DNA of 64,000 nucleotides from G963665405 sp963665405 (GTDB lineage: Bacteria > Chloroflexota > Dehalococcoidia > Lucifugimonadales > G963665405): positions 992,001 through 1,056,000 of the forward strand of contig OY762261.2 of the NCBI GenBank assembly GCA_963665405.2, written 5' to 3'. The notes beneath the pieces were generated by a model. That model did no database searches. It was not told the DNA's origin and saw only the letters and a program-made list of their open reading frames with translations. This document shows positions 8,712-17,243 of this stretch, piece by piece (the stretch's first letter is position 1; every line of letters begins with the position of its first letter). The position numbers were made by a program, and so were the translations under genes.

Positions 8712-10031
8712 ATGCCGAAGTATATCCACGAGATACGGGACCCGATCCATGTTTTTGTAAAGCTCGATAGTCACGAGCGACGGGTTCTGGACTCTGGTCC
8801 GCTGCAAAGATTGCGCAACGTCCACCAACTCGCCCTGTCTTATCTCGTCTACCCCGGCGCGACCCACATGAGATTCGAACACTCACTCGGCGTGATGGAC
8901 TTAGCTGCCAAGGTTTTTGATGTCCTGACGAATAGCCAGGCAATACGTGAGGGTATCCGCAGCCTGGTGCCGGAACTGTCTCGGCCTGACGAGTTGGCGT
9001 ATTGGCGAAGAGTCTTGAGAATGGCGGCGCTCTGCCACGACGTCGGTCATCTCCCATTCTCACATGCGGCCGAGGACCGATTACTGCCCAATGGGTGGAC
9101 CCATGAACATCTGACGGTTCAGCTCATTCGGTGCCCGGAGTTGGAGGAAATCTGGCAGTCACACACACCTCCTCTGGTCTCAAAACACATCGCCAAGCTG
9201 GCGGTCGGGCCGAAGGTCTACACGAGCGAGGCATTCACTACGTGGGAGACGCTTCTCTCTGAGATCATTAGCGGCGATGCGTTCGGGGTGGATCGGATGG
9301 ACTACCTCTTGAGGGATTCTCACCACATTGGGGTCGCATACGGCCGATTCGATCACCACCGGCTGATCGATACTCTGCGGATATTGCCAAGCCTCGACTC
9401 TGACGCGCCGAGCCTGGGCATGGAGCACGGGGGACTCCATTCTGCAGAGGCACTCTTGCTTGCCCGGTACTTCATGTTTCAACAGGTGTACTTGCACCCT
9501 ATTCGTCGGGTTTATGATCTCCACCTGATAGAGTTCCTTGAATCATGGCTTGGGGGAGGACAGTTCCCAACCGAGGTCGATGCCCATCTCAGCTATTCCG
9601 ACGTGGACGTTCTCATCGGCATTCGCCAGGCAAGCGGCGACACCAGCCACGTCGCCCATGAGTCGGCCAAGCGTCTTTCTCAGCGAAACCACTACAAGGT
9701 CGCCTATTCGCTCAGTTCATCTGACTTGGACAAACATCCGGAGCCCGGCAGGATATTGCACGACGCCCTGAGAGATCAGTTTGGTGAGGGCAACGTCCGG
9801 CGTGATAGCTACTACAAGGCGTCCGGCGGCGTGTTCGACTTTCCGCTCCTGACCCAGAACGACGACTTAGTCTCGGCATACGCCGAGTCCAAGGTGTTAA
9901 GCAACATCCCTACCCCAGCGATTGACTTCGTTTTTGTCAATCCGATCCGTAGAGACGAGGCGAAGAAGTGGCTTGAGGGTCGAACACCTAACTTACTCGA
10001 GAATGCTCCGGTTGAAGGGGAGGAAACATGA
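8712..10031 (+). CDS. HD-domain phosphohydrolase, dNTPase/SAMHD1-like (YwfO-like)
   Basis: Proteins of this group remove triphosphate from deoxynucleotides or act as related HD hydrolases. Family marks are the opening KYIHEIRDPIHVFVKL, the first metal-binding histidine in MRFEHSLGVMDLA, the paired HD in ALCHDVGHLPFSHAAED and the late aspartate in GVDRMDYLLRDSHHIGV. Length (439) agrees with Bacillus YwfO-type proteins. The stop overlaps an ATG (ATGA at 10028), and the reading frame of the next gene begins in this region. In Bacillus, ywfO lies beside ywgA, and the same pairing is seen here. Base composition is clearly less GC-rich than the flanking genes, which suggests acquisition as a unit. 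The substrate is unverified. Confidence 0.85.
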   Translation: MPKYIHEIRDPIHVFVKLDSHERRVLDSGPLQRLRNVHQLALSYLVYPGATHMRFEHSLGVMDLAAKVFDVLTNSQAIREGIRSLVPELSRPDELAYWRRVLRMAALCHDVGHLPFSHAAEDRLLPNGWTHEHLTVQLIRCPELEEIWQSHTPPLVSKHIAKLAVGPKVYTSEAFTTWETLLSEIISGDAFGVDRMDYLLRDSHHIGVAYGRFDHHRLIDTLRILPSLDSDAPSLGMEHGGLHSAEALLLARYFMFQQVYLHPIRRVYDLHLIEFLESWLGGGQFPTEVDAHLSYSDVDVLIGIRQASGDTSHVAHESAKRLSQRNHYKVAYSLSSSDLDKHPEPGRILHDALRDQFGEGNVRRDSYYKASGGVFDFPLLTQNDDLVSAYAESKVLSNIPTPAIDFVFVNPIRRDEAKKWLEGRTPNLLENAPVEGEET

Positions 10032-10539
10032 GCGACGGATGCAGGACGCTGGGAGCTGGTCCGGAGAGACCCATGTGCAGAAGAGTATGTATCTAGTGAA
10101 CTCGTTGCTCGGAGTCCCGATGGAGTATGAGTTCGTTCTGCACCGATACGGGCCGTACTCTTTCGATCTACATGACGATCTCATCGACATGGTTGCGGCG
10201 GGTTTGCTAGAAATGGAGTCTCACCCTCCTTATGGGCCTTCGCTGAAACCAACAGAACGTGCAGCCAAAGTGATCGCGCGTTTCCCCAGGACGATGAAAC
10301 GATATGAGAAAGAATTGAGTTTTGTTGCGGACTCTCTTGGGGAAGAGAACGTGAATTCGCTGGAGCGATTGGCGACAGCCTTGTACGTGACGAAGAAATC
10401 AGATCACCCTAACGACGTGGAAACCAGAGCTCGTGACTTGCGAACCCTCAAACCTCATGTCGCCCTGGAAGATGCCCGCCAGGCCGTGAAGCGCATCGAT
10501 CAACTGGCCGAAGACGCCCGCCAGTTCAGGCTCGAATAG
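10003..10539 (+). CDS. YwgA-like small protein paired with the HD hydrolase
   Basis: The core (GETHVQKSMYLVNSLLGVPM, then EYEFVLHRYGPYSFDLHDDL) matches the YwgA-like group, a winged-helix-like fold related in layout to Panacea/SocA antitoxin proteins. It is predicted to be cytoplasmic. The start is uncertain. ATG at 10003 overlaps the HD gene by 29 bases and gives 178 residues; ATG at 10039 is possible. The best-placed ribosome site (ggggaggaaac) points to ATG 10028, but that frame stops after about 20 codons. A one-base error or real frameshift near 10030 is therefore possible. The tight link to the HD gene suggests a joint function such as regulation or inhibition of the hydrolase; that is inference. 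Confidence 0.7.
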   Translation: MLRLKGRKHERRMQDAGSWSGETHVQKSMYLVNSLLGVPMEYEFVLHRYGPYSFDLHDDLIDMVAAGLLEMESHPPYGPSLKPTERAAKVIARFPRTMKRYEKELSFVADSLGEENVNSLERLATALYVTKKSDHPNDVETRARDLRTLKPHVALEDARQAVKRIDQLAEDARQFRLE

Positions 10540-10705
10540 CTTTGTAGGTATTTCCGGGCTACGAACCGGCAACGAGGCGATCCTCTGTTGATGGGTGGCC
10601 CACTTCGATTCTCGCTAAACTTGCGCCCTCCTCACGTATCCATGAGAATGTGGAGCGCGCTCGCCCGACCGCGGGGCGTTGCCGGCACCAACTCAAGGAG
10701 ACGAT

Positions 10706-11560
10706 TTGACGGTTCAGGACCAGACGGCAGAAACCGACCAGCATGACGATGAGGCCGGGCCTCGCTTTCTAACCGGCCCAAAGGTCTACCTGGTGACCCG
10801 GCCGGCGGTCGACTGGGAGCAGGTGGCGGCCTTTCTCAGCGACGAGCGGCTTGCGCCCATCCCGGAGAGCATCCGCGCCGGGAGCGACGACTCCTCGGCC
10901 GTGGTGGAGATCTCCGCCCGCCTCTGCTATATGAGCTTTGGTCGGGGTCGAAGGGACATAGGCGACTTCATCAACAACCTGCTCTCCTCGAAGGACGGTA
11001 GTGTCTTCGAGCACGTGAACTATGGCTTTGTCTTCACCGGGGTCTCTCGGAGCCTGACCCACGAGCTGGTCCGGCACCGCGCGGGCTTCGCGTACAGCCA
11101 GCGGTCCCAGCGCTATGTGGATGAAGGTGAGGCGTCATTCGTCATACCCCCGGCCCTGGCTCGTGGCCTCGACGACTCTCAGGAGGCCTTGGACGACCTG
11201 AAGGCGGCGCTGGACGCCTCCTCGGTGACGTACCGGAAGCTGGTCGACGCGCTCGATGAGGCTCTGCCCAACGACGCGTTCGCCTCGAAGACCGACCGCC
11301 GTAAGGCGGTCAGGCAGACGGCCAGAGCGGCACTGCCCAACGCCACGGAGACGAAGATATTCGCGACCGGGAACGTCCGGGCATGGAGACACTTCATCGA
11401 GATGCGCGCCGCGATCTTCGCCGACTGGGAGATCCGCATCCTGGCGATAGAGGTGCTGAAGAGGCTCCAGGAGGAAGCGCCTCTCCTGTTCGGTGATTTC
11501 ACGATCGAGCAGCTCCCCGACGGGACCGAGATCGCCACGCCGGCCTACTCCAAGGTGTAG
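10706..11560 (+). CDS. thyX: Flavin-dependent thymidylate synthase
   Basis: ThyX makes dTMP from dUMP using methylene-tetrahydrofolate, NADPH and FAD. The signature is at about residues 123-138 (RHRAGFAYSQRSQRYV) and is one residue longer between RHR and YSQ than the common RHRxxS form. SVFEHVNYGFVFTGVSRSLTHEL precedes it, and the C-terminal NVRAWRHFIEMR is also typical. The start is TTG at 10706 with AAGGAG at 10695-10700, giving 284 residues; this is longer than the smallest ThyX proteins because of an acidic N-terminal extension. The gene converges on the MFS gene with only seven bases between their ends. Confidence 0.93.
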   Translation: MTVQDQTAETDQHDDEAGPRFLTGPKVYLVTRPAVDWEQVAAFLSDERLAPIPESIRAGSDDSSAVVEISARLCYMSFGRGRRDIGDFINNLLSSKDGSVFEHVNYGFVFTGVSRSLTHELVRHRAGFAYSQRSQRYVDEGEASFVIPPALARGLDDSQEALDDLKAALDASSVTYRKLVDALDEALPNDAFASKTDRRKAVRQTARAALPNATETKIFATGNVRAWRHFIEMRAAIFADWEIRILAIEVLKRLQEEAPLLFGDFTIEQLPDGTEIATPAYSKV

Positions 11561-11567
11561 CCGCCCG

Positions 11568-13037
11568 TCACGGCGGCCTCCTTCGACGGTGCCACGCCAT
11601 GGCCGCGGCCGGGATGATCCCCACGAGCGACACGGCCATAGCGATAAGGAAGAACCTCCGGAACACCGCCAGTCCCGCCTGGGTGACGGTCTGCTCGAAC
11701 TCCAGGACGCGCTGCTGCGTCTCGGCATCCGTCTCCCCGACCATCGCGAACGGCAGGGGAACCCCGGCGACCAGCCCCTGAAAGTGGCCGGTACCCCACG
11801 CCGTCAGGGCCGCCAGACCGATCGTCATGCCGACCATCCGAGCGGCCGTGACCAACCCGGCCGCCGATCCCCTATCCTCCTCGCGGACCGACTCGGTAGC
11901 GGCCAGGGCGATCGGAGCTATGAGCAGTCCGAAGCCCAACCCCGCCGTCGCGAGGTGGACCGTCATGATGGGATCGGAGATATCGGCGCCCCACCGGCTC
12001 ATGAAGGCGAAGCCGGCGGCGGCCAGCAGCAGTCCTACGACGGCCGGAATACGATAGTCCATCCGCTGGCACGCCAGGCCGCCCAGGATCGCTCCCACGG
12101 GCATCGCCGCGGTCAGCCGCATCAGGCGAAGCCCACCCTCCAGTGGCGACAGGCCGGCGACTGTGTTGGCCATGAGAGGGATCGTGACCATCCCGGTGAT
12201 CAGCGCTGCTCCGACGGCGAGGTGCGTCAGGTTCGCCGCCGGGAACGTCAGCGTCCTGAACATCGACCGTGGGAACAGAGGGTCCGCGGCCGACACCTGC
12301 CTGGCCGCGAACGCGGCAACGGACACGCCGCTCCCGGCCAGGTAGACGGCCATCAGCCAGTCCGGCTCTCCGAGTCTCGCGAGCCCGAGGGTCAGCAGCA
12401 CCAGGCTGACCGCAATGAGACCCCCTCCGAGGTAGTCCACCCTGGCGATATGCCTGCGGCCTGGACCGAGCAGCAGGACGAGGATGATCAGGGTGGCGGC
12501 TCCGAGCGGCAGGTTGATCCAGAAGACCCATCGCCAGTCCAGGAACCTGGTGATGACGCCCCCCCACAGAGGCCCTATGACTCCGCCGGCCTCCGCCGAG
12601 GCCCCGATCAGGCCCAACGCCACGCCCCGGCCGCCCGGCGGGAAGAGGTCGCCCACCATCGCGATGGAAACGGGCACGAGAGCGCCGGCGCCGACCGCCT
12701 GGAAGACCCGGGCCGCGAGCAGCCACGAAAAGGTGGGAGCAACGGCGACGAGGGCCGACCCCAACATGAACATCGCCATCGACGCGATAAAGAGACGGCG
12801 GTAGCCCCAGGTGTCGGACAGCCTGCCGATCAGCGGCATCGCCACGACGTATCCGAGCAGATAACCGGTGATGCTCCAGGAGGCGCGGTCCAGCTCGGTG
12901 ACCGTGAGCCGCATGTCCCGCATGATCTGCGGCAGTATCGTGACGACGACCGTCTGGTCGTCGGCGGCTATGAAGATTCCGATACATATCGGAACGAGAG
13001 CCAGGTAAGGGGGAACGCGTGTCCTGGAGATCAGCAT
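11568..13037 (-). CDS. MFS drug-exporter-type transporter (DHA2/EmrB-QacA group)
   Basis: A 489-residue membrane protein with about 13-14 hydrophobic segments, as in the 14-TM DHA2 exporters driven by the proton gradient. Segment 1 holds the DDQTVVVTILPQI motif (motif D1-like), the first cytoplasmic loop has GRLSDTWGYRRLF (motif A), and segment 5 holds GPLWGGVI (motif C, the antiporter motif). The WRWVFWINLPLG segment is also a DHA2 hallmark. ATG at 13037 gives MLISRTRVPPYLAL. No regulator gene is adjacent, so the substrate is unknown; multidrug or metabolite export is the family expectation. Confidence 0.88.
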   Translation of the reverse strand: MLISRTRVPPYLALVPICIGIFIAADDQTVVVTILPQIMRDMRLTVTELDRASWSITGYLLGYVVAMPLIGRLSDTWGYRRLFIASMAMFMLGSALVAVAPTFSWLLAARVFQAVGAGALVPVSIAMVGDLFPPGGRGVALGLIGASAEAGGVIGPLWGGVITRFLDWRWVFWINLPLGAATLIILVLLLGPGRRHIARVDYLGGGLIAVSLVLLTLGLARLGEPDWLMAVYLAGSGVSVAAFAARQVSAADPLFPRSMFRTLTFPAANLTHLAVGAALITGMVTIPLMANTVAGLSPLEGGLRLMRLTAAMPVGAILGGLACQRMDYRIPAVVGLLLAAAGFAFMSRWGADISDPIMTVHLATAGLGFGLLIAPIALAATESVREEDRGSAAGLVTAARMVGMTIGLAALTAWGTGHFQGLVAGVPLPFAMVGETDAETQQRVLEFEQTVTQAGLAVFRRFFLIAMAVSLVGIIPAAAMAWHRRRRPP

Positions 13038-13113
13038 TCAGACTTTCCAGGCCGCCGTCCTGCCGTTCGCGAGGCTCCAGAGAGGATGGCGAAGAGAGGA
13101 GTGCAGCACCCTT

Positions 13114-13827
13114 CTACAGCGGCGGCTGAATGTCGATATCCTCGTTGAATCGCGACAGCTTGATGACTCGCACGACGTCTTCGGCGTCGCTGGCCACCAC
13201 GCGGCCCTCCACCCTGGCCTCGATGAGGTAGGACCGGTCGATGTCTATCGTCAGCCGCACTCTCACGGTGGCATCCTCCAGAGCGGAGCCGAGCAGCGGC
13301 GCCAGCGCCGTTGCGGGCAGCGCCCCCTCCACGACCAGGGTCCCGCCGTTCGGCTCGGGGTCGGCCAGCGATACCCGCTCGACCAGGCTCATCATAGCCG
13401 AGATCCCCTTCTGAGGATCGAAGAACGCGAGGGGGTTGACGTCCGGGGCCACCGGCAGCCACTCCCCGGTCAGGAAGTTTTGCATGTAGTTGGCATCGTC
13501 GACGGCGATAATGGCCGACTTGATGACGAAGGCCCCGAGCTCACCGGTGAAGGCGGCGTAGAGCCGGTCCGGATTGACGACGTCCCCCTCCGCCTCGAAT
13601 ATCTCCAGACCCTCGATCAGCCTCGTGGAGCCCTTGTCGTGGGTCAGTAAGAAGTGGAAGGACTGCAGGGCTTCCATCACGGCCCCGGATTCGTGTAGAA
13701 GGGCCTCCGGATCGATGGGTGTCGCAGTAGGAGGTATCTCCGTTGGTGGGGCGGACTCGCTGCACCCGGCGGCGGCAAACAGAGCCAGGATTCCGATGAG
13801 CACCCCGAGCCCGGCGGGCAGCCACAT
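13114..13827 (-). CDS. LppX/LprAFG-like lipoprotein
   Basis: Secreted lipoprotein. From ATG at 13827 a hydrophobic segment ends in the lipobox FAAAGC (Cys22), then a Pro/Thr linker (PPTEIPPTATPI) and a domain starting PEALLHESGAVMEALQSFHF. That domain resembles the LppX/LprG fold, which carries hydrophobic ligands in the mycobacterial envelope. The longer frame to 13923 runs through the hairpin at 13883-13910, so I prefer the internal ATG, although its ribosome site is weak. The same domain forms the C-terminal part of the broken lipoprotein gene at 32919-36253. It lies downstream of the sigma/anti-sigma block and may belong to its regulon. Confidence 0.72.
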   Translation of the reverse strand: MWLPAGLGVLIGILALFAAAGCSESAPPTEIPPTATPIDPEALLHESGAVMEALQSFHFLLTHDKGSTRLIEGLEIFEAEGDVVNPDRLYAAFTGELGAFVIKSAIIAVDDANYMQNFLTGEWLPVAPDVNPLAFFDPQKGISAMMSLVERVSLADPEPNGGTLVVEGALPATALAPLLGSALEDATVRVRLTIDIDRSYLIEARVEGRVVASDAEDVVRVIKLSRFNEDIDIQPPL

Positions 13828-13882
13828 CGACGGCTCGTGCGGGATCGCGACGCTCTGTGCATCGATGTCGGGTGGTGCAAAG

Positions 13883-13910
13883 AGGCCCCGCCCAAGGCGG
13901 GGCCTCTTGT
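13883..13910 (-). terminator. Strong GC hairpin between two minus-strand envelope genes
   Basis: gaggccccgcc pairs with ggcggggcctc around a short loop. On the minus strand it follows the stop of the RskA-like protein and is followed by ttt, so it is a terminator or an RNA-stabilising hairpin. The T-run is short. Confidence 0.55.
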
Positions 13911-13932
13911 TCTCGTAGCTCAACCGGAGGCT

Positions 13933-15081
13933 CTAGGCGTCGATGCGGGAGCGTCTCCCTTTTGCCAGGACCATGGCACCGGCTCCGAGCAGGGCGAGGG
14001 CCGCGATCAGGCTGGCCCATACCAGCGTGCGGACCGACGTGTCGCCGACGCTGGGAAGGCCGAGTGTCGGGCCCGGCAGGCCGCCGCCGGTGGTCACGTC
14101 TCCGGCCACCAGATCGTAAGCCGCCATTCGCTGGGCCTCGACGTAGGCCTGCTTGGCGCCTCCTTCTTCGGCTATCGACTCGATCGTCCCGTCGCCGTCG
14201 TTGTCAACGCCGTTCAGCGCGGCCTTGAGGAAGCCGACGACCGGGATCGTCTGTATCTGAGCGTTGAGCAGCGACCCGACGGTCAACACAAGGAGAGCCT
14301 GGTCTCGGGCGGCAATGGCCCGATCCTCGGCGTTCTTTCCGTTGACGTCGACCAGCGCGGCGTGTGTGGTGATCCGCAGGTCGTCCGGCGCCTCGCCGGC
14401 CGCGAAGGTCGCGTGCTTCCTGTCTCCAGCGTGGAGTAGAACGCCCAATCCGTCTCCCGGGTCGCCGAACGATCCGTCATAGTTGGCGCCGTCGGCGCCC
14501 TCGATTATGTTCAAGACGTGATGGATGTGGAGCTGGAGTGTCTCCAGGTCCGTGGAGGCCTGGGCCAGCTCGGCGTGCAGGACGGCCGCCGCCAGCTGAG
14601 TCTGGAGATTGGTGAGGATCCCCACGTCCGCTCCCGGCGGCCAGTTGGTCAGCAGGTGCCGGATATGGACCATCGCGCTAAGGGGTATCTGGTGGCTATA
14701 GACGATGATGCCGGACGGTGCTGGGTCCGCGTCTGGCACCGGCTCGTCGGTGATCAGGAACTTGTTGTACGTGTCGATCAGGTTTTCGCCGGTGGGCGAT
14801 ACGTACCCGTGGCTGGCCGTTCCGTCGGCGGCGATCGTCATGACGCCCGTGCTCAGCTTGACCGATCCGTCGTCAGAGACGAGCCATCCCTCATAGGCCC
14901 TTCCGGCCGCAGGGGGGGTCACGTTCGTCAAGGTGATCAGGGCGGCGTCGCCCAGGGCTGCGCTATCGAAGATGATTACGGTACCTACTGGCTCTGCGCC
15001 TTCTTGGGCGAGGGCGACGCCCGCCGACGCCAGGCCCAGCAAGAGGACAGCCAATAGAATGGCGATTCTCGACCTTATCAT
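13933..15081 (-). CDS. Cell-surface protein with RskA-like domain and C-terminal membrane anchor
   Basis: A 382-residue exported protein. Residues 1-25 are a signal peptide (LLAVLLLGLASAGVALAQ). A domain with GRAYEGWLVSDDGSVKLSTGVM follows and resembles the extracytoplasmic domain of RskA-type anti-sigma factors. A helical region follows, rich in His and Leu (LETLQLHIHHVLNIIEGADG), and then a calcium-loop-like DNDGDGTIE. The C-terminus has LPSVGD, a hydrophobic segment and Lys/Arg residues, much like a sortase or membrane-retention signal; no sortase is visible in the window. It has no zinc-finger anti-sigma part, so it is probably a surface relative of the anti-sigma encoded upstream and not itself an anti-sigma factor. 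GGGAGG lies upstream of ATG 15081. Confidence 0.75.
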   Translation of the reverse strand: MIRSRIAILLAVLLLGLASAGVALAQEGAEPVGTVIIFDSAALGDAALITLTNVTPPAAGRAYEGWLVSDDGSVKLSTGVMTIAADGTASHGYVSPTGENLIDTYNKFLITDEPVPDADPAPSGIIVYSHQIPLSAMVHIRHLLTNWPPGADVGILTNLQTQLAAAVLHAELAQASTDLETLQLHIHHVLNIIEGADGANYDGSFGDPGDGLGVLLHAGDRKHATFAAGEAPDDLRITTHAALVDVNGKNAEDRAIAARDQALLVLTVGSLLNAQIQTIPVVGFLKAALNGVDNDGDGTIESIAEEGGAKQAYVEAQRMAAYDLVAGDVTTGGGLPGPTLGLPSVGDTSVRTLVWASLIAALALLGAGAMVLAKGRRSRIDA

Positions 15082-15297
15082 GTTTTGTGCTTACCCTCCC
15101 GAGAGTTGAGCGCCAAACGCAGCGCACCACGGTAGACGCTACCACAACAGCTGCGCACAGAATAGAGTTTGGTGGCCTAGTTTTATCACAATTGTCTGAG
15201 GGGTTCAATTCGCTGGAGGACGGCGAAGAGGCGAGATTCGCGGGCGGATTCGAGATGCGCGCGCGAGGCTCGACAGGGCGTGAGGCAACCTAGCAGG

Positions 15298-15426
15298 AAG
15301 ATGAAATATGAAGTGTGCAGGGGCGAAGCCCCGCTGCCGGTCCTTTCGCGAGAGGATGACGGGTTCCCTCAGATATGAATCCTCCCCCCGTCCCGGCTAA
15401 GGGGATGGTCGAAGGGGGTTTTGAAC
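15298..15426. repeat. Intergenic repeat (mosaic of types A and C)
   Basis: In the 351-base gap between the anti-sigma gene and the RskA-like gene. It holds the hairpin-like gcaggggcgaagccccgc, then ctgccggtccttt, then ttccctcagata, matching parts of the type A repeats at 29761 and 48945. It ends in ggggatggtcgaag, shared with 21487 and 50170 (type C), directly beside the anti-sigma stop. The rest of the gap (15082-15297) holds the untranslated leader of the RskA-like gene and nothing else that I recognise. Confidence 0.55.
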
Positions 15427-15432
15427 ACCCTG

Positions 15433-16407
15433 CTAGAGGTCGCTTCTGAGGACCGTCGTACTTGTCGGCCACTGGCTACCGCCGCGCGGCTCGATGGTGA
15501 TTGCGATAGCGTCGAACTCCCCGAGTGGGCCGACCAGCCGGATCAGCGTCTGGCCGAACCCGGACGGATCGACCGTAAAGATGCCGGCGCTGTACCGCAG
15601 GCTGCCTCTGACGAGCCAGACCTGGTAGACTCTGTCGGGGGGCAGCGGAGGCAGGTCCAGCGCCGCCAGCAGGGCTACGGCTCCCTGGTCGGTCATCAAG
15701 ACCATCACGCGCGAGTTGGACATTTGCCCGCTGCCTTCGAGCACGTTCACCGAGACGGTCTGGGCCAGCCGGTTGTCGAGCCCTGCGGTCGTCTCGGCGA
15801 CAGCGGCGGCCACCGTCCGCAGGTTGGTCGCGATCGTCTCCTGCTCCTCCGCCATCTCCGCCAGTGTGTCGTCGAGCCGAGCCGTCGTCTGGGCACCGGC
15901 GGTCGCGATAACCTTCTGCTCCTCCGCCAATTCAGCCAGTGTCGCATCGAGCCGAGCCGTCGTCTGGGCACTGGCGGTCGCCATTACCCCCAGCTGGTCT
16001 CGGAGCGCGTCGTTCTCTCGTACGACGCCGTCGACCCTGGCGTTGAACAGCACCCCCCCCCCCACCACGACGACCAGCAACACACTGGCGAGCGCCGTCG
16101 CGGGGTGCGTGAGCGGGCCCGACCCGAGGATGCGCGCGAGGAGTGACGGACCTCGAGCCTCCGGCGCCGCCGGACGCAGCCTGGACTCGGCCTCGATACG
16201 GGCGAAGAGGCCTTCCTTGACACTCGCCGGCACCGGCACCTGCTCCACCGACAGGGCGAGCACCGTGGCGGCCTCGCCGGCCTCGAGGACCTCGGCGTTG
16301 CATTCCGAGCACGCGTCCAGGTGCTCCTCCAGCAGGCTCCTCTCCTCGGGCTCCAGCGATCCGAGGAAGTAGGGCGCGATAAGATCCCTGCCTTCCCTAC
16401 AGTCCAT
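15433..16407 (-). CDS. Anti-sigma factor, zinc-finger plus RskA-type sensor domain
   Basis: A 324-residue single-pass membrane protein. The N-terminal cytoplasmic anti-sigma domain carries the zinc motif HLDACSEC (HxxxCxxC) near residues 29-36. A transmembrane segment lies near residues 103-120 (LASVLLVVVVGGGVLF). A predicted extracytoplasmic coiled coil has a duplicated unit TTARLDATLAELAEEQ / TTARLDDTLAEMAEEQ. The C-terminal RskA-like domain contains VYQVWLVRGSLRYSAGIF. Its start overlaps the end of the ECF sigma gene (16397-16407), so the two are translationally coupled. It should hold the sigma factor at the membrane until a signal triggers release. The coiled coil is an unusual insertion between membrane and sensor domain. 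Confidence 0.88.
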   Translation of the reverse strand: MDCREGRDLIAPYFLGSLEPEERSLLEEHLDACSECNAEVLEAGEAATVLALSVEQVPVPASVKEGLFARIEAESRLRPAAPEARGPSLLARILGSGPLTHPATALASVLLVVVVGGGVLFNARVDGVVRENDALRDQLGVMATASAQTTARLDATLAELAEEQKVIATAGAQTTARLDDTLAEMAEEQETIATNLRTVAAAVAETTAGLDNRLAQTVSVNVLEGSGQMSNSRVMVLMTDQGAVALLAALDLPPLPPDRVYQVWLVRGSLRYSAGIFTVDPSGFGQTLIRLVGPLGEFDAIAITIEPRGGSQWPTSTTVLRSDL

Positions 16408-17011
16408 GTTCCTCCAGCTCCCGAGCCTGTGTGCTCAGGACCTCTCTCAATCGTTTCAAAGCCAGGCGCATCCGCGTCTTCACAGTTCCCAATGGATGCC
16501 CCAGGTGCTTCGATATCTCCGTGTGCGTCAATCCTTTGAAATAGGCCAGAACCACTACCTCTCGCTGCTCCGGCCTGAGAGTGACCAGCGCCTTTTCGAG
16601 ACGGGCGCGCTCGAACTGTACGGCCGTGTAGCTCACGGGGTCGCTGTACGCGTCCGCCGGCTGATCGAACGTTTCCGGGTCCTGGTCGACCGGTGGCTTG
16701 CCCCTCTGCCGCCGCCGCAGCTCGTCGATAGCCCGATGGTGCCCGATGCTGAACAGCCAGGAGGTGACCTTGCCCCGCCCCGGCTTGTAGCTCGCCGCAC
16801 GCCGCCACACGTTGAAGAACACGTCCTGGGTCACCTCCTCGGCTGCCCCGGAGTCTCTCAGCATCTGCATCGCAAGCGAGTAGACCGGACCGGCATATCG
16901 CCTGTAGAAAGTCTCTAGCGCCTCCCGCTGCTGCTCGACGATCAGCCCCAGCAGCTGCTCGTCGGTGAGGTCTTCGTGCGTCACTGACCGCACCGGGCGG
17001 CCGCAGCACAC
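16397..17011 (-). CDS. ECF RNA polymerase sigma factor, SigK-like
   Basis: Region 2 (EALETFYRRYAGPVYSLAMQ to EEVTQDVFFNVWRRA) and region 4 (LRPEQREVVVLAYFKGLTHT, then EISKHLGHPLGTVKTRM) are both complete. There is a short linker between them, so it is a two-domain extracytoplasmic-function sigma factor of about 204 residues. GTG at 17011 and GTG at 16984 are both possible starts; the second gives the better N-terminus (VTHEDLTDEQLL). The stop overlaps the anti-sigma start. The target promoters are not known. The RskA-like surface protein and the LppX-like lipoprotein downstream on the same strand are reasonable candidates for its regulon, by position only. Confidence 0.92.
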   Translation of the reverse strand: MCCGRPVRSVTHEDLTDEQLLGLIVEQQREALETFYRRYAGPVYSLAMQMLRDSGAAEEVTQDVFFNVWRRAASYKPGRGKVTSWLFSIGHHRAIDELRRRQRGKPPVDQDPETFDQPADAYSDPVSYTAVQFERARLEKALVTLRPEQREVVVLAYFKGLTHTEISKHLGHPLGTVKTRMRLALKRLREVLSTQARELEEHGL

Positions 17012-17243
17012 TTCTCAACCGACCGCCAACTGTATATACGAGGTGATGTGGGCGTGCAGTTTTCGGTCATGGCGGGCTTTCTGCCTGTGGCTGGGCAGCC
17101 GTCATCACTCTGTCATCTTCGGGCGGTCATCTTAGCTGTAGCTCCGGAGACATCGGAACGGGATGGCGCATTATAGCAGACGTTGTCCGGGCGTGGCCCC
17201 AGGCTGGCACGGCTGCCGCGGGACGCCCTCGCAGGACAGAGGT

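Noticed and set aside
13828..13923. N-terminal extension of the LppX-like lipoprotein frame
   Set aside because: It runs through a GC hairpin and would put 32 polar residues before the lipoprotein signal.
15087..15293. 68-residue plus-strand frame in the gap between the anti-sigma and RskA-like genes
   Set aside because: No ribosome site or family similarity; it covers the leader of a minus-strand gene and repeat DNA.
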